A stretch of DNA of 64,000 nt from Commensalibacter communis (lineage in GTDB: Bacteria > Pseudomonadota > Alphaproteobacteria > Acetobacterales > Acetobacteraceae): contig NZ_CAMXCM010000005.1 in NCBI RefSeq assembly GCF_947179015.1, forward strand, positions 1 through 64,000, in the 5' to 3' direction. The notes beneath the pieces were generated by a model that saw only the letters and a program-made list of their open reading frames with translations, was not told the origin of the DNA and ran no database searches. This document shows, piece after piece, positions 57,519 to 64,000 of this stretch (its first letter is position 1; each line of letters starts with the position of its first letter). A program made the position numbers and the translations under genes.

Positions 57519-58484
57519 ATGGCACTCGGGTTTTTTTCACGGTTAAAAGAAGGTCTATCTCGTTCAACACAAAAGTTAGGCACGAACCTGACTTCGGTGT
57601 TTACAAAGCGTCGATTGGACGAAGAATCCTTAGTACAATTAGAAGAAGTTCTGATCGCCGCTGATTTCGGTCCAGAAGTTGCGGAAAATGTGATTGAGAC
57701 ATTTCGTAAAACCCGTTTTGGATCAGAGGTTACGGATAAAGAAATCAAAGACGCGCTGGCCAAAGAAATTGCCAAGGTTCTCCAACCAGTCACCGTTCCT
57801 TTTGAACCTAATCCAGAGTTAAAACCTCATGTCGTTTTAATGGTTGGGGTAAATGGTACGGGCAAAACAACAACAATCGGCAAAATGGCTAAATATTTTG
57901 GCGATCAAGGGCTAAAGACAATGATGGTTGCGGGAGATACGTTCCGCGCTGCTGCAGTTGAGCAATTACAGATTTGGGGTGATCGTGTCGGTGCCCCTGT
58001 GATTTCTGGCAAGCCTGGTGCAGATGCAGCGGGATTGGCGTTTGAAGCATTAAAGCGTGCCAAGAATGAAGGTGCAGATATATTATTTATTGATACTGCG
58101 GGTCGTTTGCACAATAAAAGTGCGTTGATGGAAGAGTTGGCAAAAATCATTCGTGTGATGCGCAAGTTTGATGAAACGGCTCCTCATTCCGTTTTGTTGG
58201 TGCTTGATGCTACCACAGGTCAAAATGCGATTGAACAAGTTCGTATTTTCAAAGAAATGGTCGATGTGTCTGGATTAGTGATTACAAAATTGGATGGCAC
58301 TGCACGAGGTGGGATTGTGATTGCCTTGGCTCAACAATTTCAGTTGCCTATCCATGCTGTGGGTGTTGGTGAAAAAGCGGAAGATTTGCGTGATTTCTCG
58401 GCTGAAGAATTTGCAGCAGGGTTAGTTGGCAATACGAATGTAGAAGTTTCAACGACTGAAGTTGTTGAAGAAAAAGAAGAGTAA
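57519..58484 (+). CDS. ftsY: Signal recognition particle receptor FtsY
   Basis: FtsY is the membrane-associated GTPase that receives SRP-bound ribosomes. The 321-residue NG domain has the P-loop GVNGTGKTT (110-118), DTAGRLHNK near 193 and TKLDGTARGG near 254. The acidic N-terminal domain of some FtsY proteins is missing, as in many alphaproteobacteria. It closes the dapF-mtaB-ftsY operon and is followed by a terminator. Confidence 0.97.
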   Translation: MALGFFSRLKEGLSRSTQKLGTNLTSVFTKRRLDEESLVQLEEVLIAADFGPEVAENVIETFRKTRFGSEVTDKEIKDALAKEIAKVLQPVTVPFEPNPELKPHVVLMVGVNGTGKTTTIGKMAKYFGDQGLKTMMVAGDTFRAAAVEQLQIWGDRVGAPVISGKPGADAAGLAFEALKRAKNEGADILFIDTAGRLHNKSALMEELAKIIRVMRKFDETAPHSVLLVLDATTGQNAIEQVRIFKEMVDVSGLVITKLDGTARGGIVIALAQQFQLPIHAVGVGEKAEDLRDFSAEEFAAGLVGNTNVEVSTTEVVEEKEE

Positions 58485-58507
58485 TATAAACAATCAATGC
58501 TGATATC

Positions 58508-58539
58508 AAAAAAGCCGATCCAATGATCGGCTTTTTTTA
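58508..58539. terminator. Terminator between ftsY and recA
   Basis: A 10-bp perfect stem (AAAGCCGATC with GATCGGCTTT) with A and T runs on either side, between convergent genes. Confidence 0.9.
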
Positions 58540-58575
58540 TGATAATAAATGATGCTGTTTTAGATCCAAGCAGAA

Positions 58576-59616
58576 TTATTCATCTAATAGGTCACCTGAT
58601 GGTTCTTCACTATCATCGGTCATCAATGCATCGTTGACAATCCCAGACTTTTCACGAATGCGCTGCTCGATACTTTGTGCCATCTCTGGGTTATCACGCA
58701 GGAATTGTTTGACATTTTCACGTCCTTGCCCGATCCGTTGTCCATCACAAGAGAACCAAGAGCCAGCTTTCTCAACAATTCCAGCTTTCACCCCAAGGTC
58801 AATCAGCTCGCCTGTTTTACTGATGCCTTCGCCATACATAATATCGAATTCAACTTGACGGAAAGGAGGAGCCATTTTGTTCTTAACCACTTTAACGCGG
58901 GTTTGGTTGCCAGAGATTTCTTCTTTATCTTTGACCTGACCAATACGTCTAATATCCATACGCACAGAGGCATAGAATTTAAGGGCATTACCACCTGTTG
59001 TTGTTTCAGGAGACCCAAACATAACGCCAATTTTTTGACGAATTTGGTTCAAAAACACCAAACAAGTATTAGAACGAGAAACAGATCCTGTCAGTTTTCT
59101 AAGCGCTTGGCTCATTAAACGGGCATGTAGTCCAACGTGACTGTCGCCCATATCGCCTTCTAATTCTGCACGAGGAACCAAGGCCGCAACGCTATCAACG
59201 ACCAGAACGTCAACAGCACCAGAGCGCACCAATGTATCGACGATTTCTAGGGCTTGTTCACCAGCATCAGGTTGAGAGATTAATAAATTATCAATATCGA
59301 CACCTAATTTGCGAGCGTAAACAGGGTCTAGAGCATGTTCCGCATCGATAAACGCGCATGTTCCACCCATTTTTTGAGCTTCGGCAATGATGTGTAAGGC
59401 CATGGTTGTTTTACCAGAGCTTTCTGGGCCATAAATTTCGACAACTCGCCCTCTGGGAACCCCACCAATTCCTAATCCGATATCTAGTCCAATAGATCCA
59501 GTTGAAATGGTTTCCACTTGAATAGATGGTTTCTCACCCATTTTCATAATGGAACCTTTACCAAAAGCACGTTCAATTTGTGCCAAAGCGCCATCTAATG
59601 CTTTATTTTTATCCAT
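58576..59616 (-). CDS. recA: Recombinase RecA
   Basis: RecA drives strand exchange and activates the SOS response. The 346-residue protein has the P-loop GPESSGKT (63-70), [12 protein letters not shown] with loop 2, and a typical acidic C-terminus ([11 protein letters not shown]). I saw no clear alphaproteobacterial SOS box in the bases just upstream. Confidence 0.98.
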   Translation of the reverse strand: MDKNKALDGALAQIERAFGKGSIMKMGEKPSIQVETISTGSIGLDIGLGIGGVPRGRVVEIYGPESSGKTTMALHIIAEAQKMGGTCAFIDAEHALDPVYARKLGVDIDNLLISQPDAGEQALEIVDTLVRSGAVDVLVVDSVAALVPRAELEGDMGDSHVGLHARLMSQALRKLTGSVSRSNTCLVFLNQIRQKIGVMFGSPETTTGGNALKFYASVRMDIRRIGQVKDKEEISGNQTRVKVVKNKMAPPFRQVEFDIMYGEGISKTGELIDLGVKAGIVEKAGSWFSCDGQRIGQGRENVKQFLRDNPEMAQSIEQRIREKSGIVNDALMTDDSEEPSGDLLDE

Positions 59617-60053
59617 TTAATTCAATGCTCTTTTGTTATTAACGTTGACGATTATATCTTACTCAAAGAAAAGAGATTTTAAGACCGTGAGCGTTGGATA
59701 TTTCACGATATATTTTGAATAGAGTATAGTCTTAATTCACTATTTAAGAAATAGAGAAGATTTCTTTTTGATATTTTGCAAAAATATAAAACAAAGGGAT
59801 TTACATGTCTCATTAATAATACACCAAAGTGTAATAATAATAGTCGTTTAATATCTGATTATATATAGGTATCAATATGCTGAATGCAATAATTTAACGA
59901 TGCAGAATTTGCTAAAGTTTTAAAAAATATAACTCTTAAATAAGTTTAGAAAATCAGGTTAAACTAGAATATTTCAACATTATAACTATAAAAAATGCCA
60001 CTTTCATTTTTGCAGAAAGTGACATTCTCAAAGAGCATAAAATTATAAACTAT
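59617..60053. other. Intergenic region upstream of recA
   Basis: This AT-rich stretch of 437 bases holds the recA promoter and, at the right end, the terminator of the gamma-glutamyltransferase-like gene. I see no convincing ORF or RNA gene. Confidence 0.4.
59990..60026 (-). terminator. Terminator after gamma-glutamyltransferase-like gene
   Basis: On the minus strand a 10-bp stem (TGTCACTTTC with GAAAGTGGCA, one G-T pair) is followed by a T run, 28 bases after the stop. Confidence 0.8.
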
Positions 60054-61580
60054 TTATCGTTTACTCAACGCCAATCCTGCACCTTGAGGATCCGTATAAG
60101 CACGGCATTTGTTGGTATTTCCTGGTAATCCATCTTGACAATACACAGCATTCACGCGTCCTTGTGGTGTATTTGGATGTGCGATCGCAGAGTTTTCTGT
60201 ATTTTTGCCTGAACTGAGTAAGTTATTTAAGGCTTCTGCTCCAGCGGCAGCGGCATCATTTTGCCCAGATGCACTCATTGCAGCAAGGAAGCGATTTTTA
60301 TAAGTGGCAATGGCTGCAGTTAATAATGGTTGAGGAGCAGCATTCGGAGAAGCAGCCATGACAATGCCTGTTGTCCCTGCAATACGACCTGTTCCAAACA
60401 AGTTATTCATGGTCAAGGCACAAGAAACTGCTTCGCCATTTCTGTCCACCACGGTAAAGGAGGTAGATGCAGGAAGTGATGGCAATGTTCCATTCCCAGC
60501 TTGACCTTCATTCAGCAACGCTTGTGCTTTTTCTTCTTGTGCTAAGATATCTTTCTTACTGAAAGAGACTGGATTATTGGCACGCCAAGAGGCAACCGTT
60601 CCTTGAGAAGTGGTCAAAGCGTTGCTTTGCACTTTCCATGCCATGCCCATACCCAGACCACCGTCAGCAGGTGGGGCGACGAGGTAAAGTGTTTCTTTGT
60701 TTGGAAGCGCAAGGGATAAAGCAGGAGCTGTGGCAGGTAAGGCATTTCGGAAATCAGTGCCACTTAATCCACCACCAGCATTTTGTGCACCGAGAATATA
60801 ACTATGTGCCAAAGAACCAATATATAAATCAGAAATTCCAGCCGTAGTTAAGCGATCGTAAATAATTTTCAAACGAGGTTGATATAGCATGTCACCCGCT
60901 TGTAAAGTTGCACCATCTCTGCGACTAAATAATTTTTGCATGGCTGGGTCTTGGAATAAAGGCCCTTGAACAGAGGCTAAATCACTTGCAAAAATATCGG
61001 ACACAGTAACGCCATTGGCAGCTAAATTACTGGTTACTTGTAAAATATCGTTAATATCAGCTTTACCATTGCTGGCTTGCAGTAAATATAATCCACGTGC
61101 CATCATTGGGATTGCAGCGGGTCGGTCGGCATTTCCTTTGATCGCCCCTGGTTGAGGAAGGAAAAGGAAAGATTGAGCAGGTTGTTCTGGACGATATGCA
61201 ACACATGCACCACCACCGCCTAAAGACGCACGAGAAGGAAGGGTTACAGTCAGTGCAAACCCTAGTGCAGCGGCTGCATCAGCAGCATTTCCACCTCTGA
61301 TCAAAACATCTCGAGCAACCATTGCTGCTTGGGGTTCATCCGCAGCGATGCTGCCGACATATCCAGTGACTCGATCTTGCATGGCTTTGTTTTTTAAAGG
61401 CTTATGCCCCGTGCCACCACCACAGGCAGTGACAGACAAAGCCATGATCGAGCATAAGGCAATCGTTCCTGTTTTTTTTAACCAATTATTGCTGGTTTGA
61501 AAGGAATGAACAGGCTGTTTTAAAAAGGTGCAAGCTTTAAAAAAAGAATGACTATACAAGGTATGATGACGCTTAGACAC
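60054..61580 (-). CDS. Divergent gamma-glutamyltransferase-like lipoprotein
   Basis: The 508-residue protein belongs to the gamma-glutamyltransferase fold (ATLGFALTV-type core with GGNAADAAAA near 97, and FTVVDRNGEAV near 375), and the family normally moves gamma-glutamyl groups from glutathione. The lipobox VTAC (Cys53) after a long basic N-region suggests an inner-face or outer-membrane lipoprotein. The residue aligned with the nucleophile Thr is Ser372 (STSFTVVD against TTHYSVVD). The Arg-Glu of the usual DFRETAP stretch is not found (QSFLFLPQPGA instead), and the typical NNEMDDF loop is replaced by MAASPNAAP. So it is unlikely to be an ordinary enzyme. Confidence 0.7.
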   Translation of the reverse strand: MSKRHHTLYSHSFFKACTFLKQPVHSFQTSNNWLKKTGTIALCSIMALSVTACGGGTGHKPLKNKAMQDRVTGYVGSIAADEPQAAMVARDVLIRGGNAADAAAALGFALTVTLPSRASLGGGGACVAYRPEQPAQSFLFLPQPGAIKGNADRPAAIPMMARGLYLLQASNGKADINDILQVTSNLAANGVTVSDIFASDLASVQGPLFQDPAMQKLFSRRDGATLQAGDMLYQPRLKIIYDRLTTAGISDLYIGSLAHSYILGAQNAGGGLSGTDFRNALPATAPALSLALPNKETLYLVAPPADGGLGMGMAWKVQSNALTTSQGTVASWRANNPVSFSKKDILAQEEKAQALLNEGQAGNGTLPSLPASTSFTVVDRNGEAVSCALTMNNLFGTGRIAGTTGIVMAASPNAAPQPLLTAAIATYKNRFLAAMSASGQNDAAAAGAEALNNLLSSGKNTENSAIAHPNTPQGRVNAVYCQDGLPGNTNKCRAYTDPQGAGLALSKR

Positions 61581-61753
61581 GCGGTTGCTCTCCGATGAAT
61601 AACCAGATAAAAATCAGGTTTAAAATTTACCATAAATAGTAAATAGAATACCAATTCTATTGATAAGTTTTTTTTTATAACATAACAATGATAATCCTGT
61701 ATAATGTTATATAACTTAAAATAAATTTACTGACCCATTCTAGGAGATTTTTA

Positions 61754-62545
61754 ATGATATTGTCGCCGTTAAAGCGCTATTTTTACTTGCCACTATCCCT
61801 TACTTTATTATCGGGTGTAGCTTTTACGTCGCTTTCTGCTCATGCGCAAAATGCGAATAGCTTTAGTCCAGAGCAACGCAAAGAAATCGTTTCTATTGTT
61901 CGTGATGCGTTAAAAAAAGATCCTACTATATTAGAAGATGCCGTCGTTTCTGCTCAGAAAGCCAGAATACAACAAAAAGCAGAATCTGCAACGAAAACAC
62001 TTGCTGATAAGAAGAATGTTCTGAACAATGTGTTACCAACCGACGGAATTATCGGCAATCCAAATGCTAAAAATACGATCGTAGAATTTTTTGATCCACG
62101 TTGTCCTTACTGTAAAAAAGTGCTTCCTGAGCTGATTCAATTGGCAAAAGATGACAAAAATGTAAAAATTATCTTTAAAGTGGTTCCTATTCTTGGAAAA
62201 GATAGTGAGCTTCAATCAAGAGCCATTGCTGCTGCTGCGCGTCAAAATGGGTATGTTTTGATGATGAAAGCAATCATGGATTCAAAAGAAGAAATTACTG
62301 AAGACACTATTAAAACGATTGCTAAACAACAAAAGCTTGATGGTGATCGCTTAGTCCAAGACATGAAAGCAGCCTCTGTAACGCAAGCATTGGAAGACAA
62401 TGTTAAATTATTGCGTGACTTGGGCATTGATGGAACGCCAGCATTGGTGATTAATGCGTCTAAGATCATTCCTGGTGCGGTCAGCTATGATACGTTAAAG
62501 ACGATTTTGAAAGATAAATCTGCTGCACCTGCTGAAAGTAATTAA
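61754..62545 (+). CDS. Secreted DsbA-like thiol:disulfide protein
   Basis: The 263-residue protein has a signal peptide ending near SAHAQ (about residue 32) and a helical N-terminal extension. The thioredoxin domain carries CPYC at 117-120 (FFDPRCPYC) and the cis-Pro loop GTPALVI near 227. This is the layout of Com1/DsbA-type oxidoreductases. It should act in disulfide formation or isomerisation in the periplasm. An AGGAG site precedes the ATG. Confidence 0.9.
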   Translation: MILSPLKRYFYLPLSLTLLSGVAFTSLSAHAQNANSFSPEQRKEIVSIVRDALKKDPTILEDAVVSAQKARIQQKAESATKTLADKKNVLNNVLPTDGIIGNPNAKNTIVEFFDPRCPYCKKVLPELIQLAKDDKNVKIIFKVVPILGKDSELQSRAIAAAARQNGYVLMMKAIMDSKEEITEDTIKTIAKQQKLDGDRLVQDMKAASVTQALEDNVKLLRDLGIDGTPALVINASKIIPGAVSYDTLKTILKDKSAAPAESN

Positions 62546-62565
62546 TTACTTGATAGGGTTGAGTT

Positions 62566-62607
62566 AAAAAAAGCGACTAACTCGAAAGAGTATAGGCGCT
62601 TTTTTTA
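62566..62607. terminator. Bidirectional terminator between the DsbA-like gene and hemA
   Basis: A stem with A7GCG and CGCT7 arms and inner stem TAACTC-GAAA-GAGT lies between the two convergent genes. Confidence 0.85.
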
Positions 62608-62609
62608 TT

Positions 62610-63827
62610 TTATAACAGTGCTTTTAATGCGTTAACCATATCATTCATCATGGTATCAGTATGAAATGGATTAGGCGTTAACCGTAACCTTTCTGTTCCT
62701 TTTGGAACGGTCGGATAGTTAATCGGGGTTGCATACAAAGCATATTCGTCCAACAAGCGTCTGCTGATTTCTTTACAGCGTTCAGCATCCCCAATCATGA
62801 CGGGCACAATATGGCTTTCTGTTTGTATAAAGGGAATACCAGCAGCTTTTAGTTTCTTTTGAAACGTATGAACGCGTTCAAATAATTTCTCGCGCCGCCA
62901 ATGCTGTTGGCGAACCAGCTTGATGCTGGCCAGGGCTGGGGCAACAATCGATGGGGGCAGTGCAGTGGTAAAAATAAAGCCAGAAGCAGCCAACCTTAAA
63001 TATTCAATAATTTCTTTTTTCGCAGTCACATATCCACCATGAACGCCAAATCCTTTGGCTAAGGTGCCTTCGATTATATCGACTTGATCTGCGACTTGAT
63101 CTCGTTCAGAAATACCACCACCTTGGTTGCCGTATAATCCAACCGCATGAACTTCATCAAGGTAGGTCAGTGCATTATATTTGCGTGCTAATGCACAAAT
63201 TGCGCCAATATCAGCAATATCCCCATCCATTGAGTAAACGCTTTCAAATGCGATCAATTTAGGTGCAGATGCGGGTGCTGAGGCAAGTTTTTCTTCTAAA
63301 TCGGTTAAATCATTATGTTTAAAAATAATACATTGCGAATTTTTAGCGCCTTTGATTCCAGCAATCATAGAGGCATGGTTTTGCTGATCAGAAAACGTTA
63401 TCCAGTCGCCAGACATGCTGGTCAAGATCGTTTGCAGGCTGGCATGGTTCGAAACATAGCCAGACACGAATAATAAGCCAGCTTCTTTTCCATGTAAATC
63501 AGCTAATTCAGCTTCTAAAGCTACATGCAAAGGATGTGTCCCTGCAATATTACGGGTTCCGCCAGAACCCGCACCATATTCTTGGATCGCAGAGATGGCT
63601 GCATTCATGACTTCGGGTTCGACACCCATTCCTAAATAGTCATTGGACGACCATACCGTTACTGGTTTTTCAGATTGTTTGATGTTTCCTTGATCGTATA
63701 CAGGATATTGCGAGGATCGTCTGCTTAACGAGGTAAATCGGCGATAACGTCCTTGCTCTTCGATTTCTTGTAATGCGGTCTGACAATATGCGTAAAAAGG
63801 ATGCGCTGGTCTCGCATGCTCTGTCAC
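62610..63827 (-). CDS. hemA: 5-aminolevulinate synthase
   Basis: This PLP enzyme condenses glycine and succinyl-CoA to 5-aminolevulinate, the first step of the C4 tetrapyrrole route typical of alphaproteobacteria. The 405-residue protein has the family signatures VWSSNDYLGMG near 58, the glycine-rich GAGSGGTRNIAGTH near 90 and the Schiff-base Lys in TLAKGFGVHGGYV near 243. It feeds haem and, here, also cobalamin synthesis. Confidence 0.96.
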   Translation of the reverse strand: MTEHARPAHPFYAYCQTALQEIEEQGRYRRFTSLSRRSSQYPVYDQGNIKQSEKPVTVWSSNDYLGMGVEPEVMNAAISAIQEYGAGSGGTRNIAGTHPLHVALEAELADLHGKEAGLLFVSGYVSNHASLQTILTSMSGDWITFSDQQNHASMIAGIKGAKNSQCIIFKHNDLTDLEEKLASAPASAPKLIAFESVYSMDGDIADIGAICALARKYNALTYLDEVHAVGLYGNQGGGISERDQVADQVDIIEGTLAKGFGVHGGYVTAKKEIIEYLRLAASGFIFTTALPPSIVAPALASIKLVRQQHWRREKLFERVHTFQKKLKAAGIPFIQTESHIVPVMIGDAERCKEISRRLLDEYALYATPINYPTVPKGTERLRLTPNPFHTDTMMNDMVNALKALL

Positions 63828-63909
63828 TGAAGCTTACTCCTATAAAGATAATAAAGTCTTTTTTCCAACGTGCATAACAATGTAAAGCTCTTTACTATTC
63901 AATAGTATA

Positions 63910-64000
63910 TTATTGAATGGTTACTTGAACCACATTTTTTTGAACGGAACCCTCTGCTTTTGCAACCATATGGATTTGCTCTGGTTTTGCCCCTGCTTTA
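63910..64000 (-). CDS. 3' end of a gene that continues beyond the window
   Basis: The last 30 codons are visible before the stop at 63910, ending in AKAEGSVQKNVVQVTIQ. The fragment is too short to name. It is on the same strand as hemA and 83 bases upstream of it. Confidence 0.5.
   Translation of the reverse strand, partial: KAGAKPEQIHMVAKAEGSVQKNVVQVTIQ

Noticed and set aside
57136-57570. Antisense open frame over the mtaB-ftsY junction
   Set aside because: It is opposite two firmly identified genes and has no independent support.
59617-59700. SOS box upstream of recA
   Set aside because: I looked for the alphaproteobacterial GTTC-N7-GTTC pattern or its complement and did not find it in the near upstream bases.
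1-64000. CRISPR array, prophage or integrated element
   Set aside because: No regularly spaced repeats, integrase, phage structural genes or intact transposase were seen. The tRNA-Glu and tRNA-Asn genes have no adjacent integrase.

Overview
The window is AT-rich and looks like the chromosome of an alphaproteobacterium, most likely from the acetic acid bacteria (Acetobacteraceae), possibly a small-genome, low-GC genus such as Commensalibacter. The grounds are a C4-type 5-aminolevulinate synthase, the aerobic-type cobalamin genes cobN and cobG, two OprB sugar porins, a Zymomonas-like iron alcohol dehydrogenase, and the order alaC-hom-glpX-recJ. The genus is an inference from gene content, not a measured placement. 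No prophage, intact insertion sequence or CRISPR array was seen.

Layout. 0-5 kb: an orphan PD-(D/E)XK nuclease, ilvD, a GT61 glycosyltransferase, then two identical tRNA-Glu genes beside a decayed third copy. 5-11.6 kb: a minus-strand operon (OmpA-like lipoprotein, alaC, hom, glpX, recJ). 11.8-14.8 kb: a ClpP paralogue with Asn at the catalytic Asp position paired with a ferritin-like di-iron protein, an NMT1-type binding protein, and tRNA-Asn. 15-21.6 kb: an OprB porin and two tandem secreted GH3 beta-glucosidases, each followed by a copy of the same terminator. 21.6-28.4 kb: adhB, katA, a second OprB porin, several unrecognised small genes and one ORF relic with four in-frame stops.

28.7-45.7 kb is a cobalamin region. 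cobW, a small membrane protein, cobN, cobG, cobH, cobI and cobJ run on the plus strand. A NixA-type metal transporter under a cobalamin riboswitch lies on the minus strand. After an islet of unknown genes and a hydroxyacid dehydrogenase come cobU-cobO-cobQ, with cobD and cobC divergent beyond. Together these cover cobalt uptake and insertion, several aerobic corrin-ring steps, adenosylation, amidation and side-chain attachment. cobA, cobK, cobL, cobM, cobB, cobS/cobT and the lower-ligand genes are not here and must be elsewhere if the pathway is complete.

45.6-55.4 kb: an S10 carboxypeptidase, two related secreted helical proteins (one with Spy-like LTPEQ motifs), a DEAD-box helicase, a D-lyxose isomerase-type protein, a frameshifted SUKH-type gene, and a small run with a DODA-type dioxygenase, a DUF4145 protein and a methyltransferase. 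55.4-64 kb is mostly housekeeping: dapF-mtaB-ftsY, recA, a divergent gamma-glutamyltransferase-like lipoprotein, a DsbA-like thiol protein, hemA, and the 3' end of one more gene.

The most unusual points are the Asn-triad ClpP with its di-iron partner, the gamma-glutamyltransferase homologue lacking signature residues, the decaying tRNA-Glu array, the frameshifted SUKH gene, and a hairpin with a Shine-Dalgarno-like sequence in its loop between deaD and the isomerase gene.
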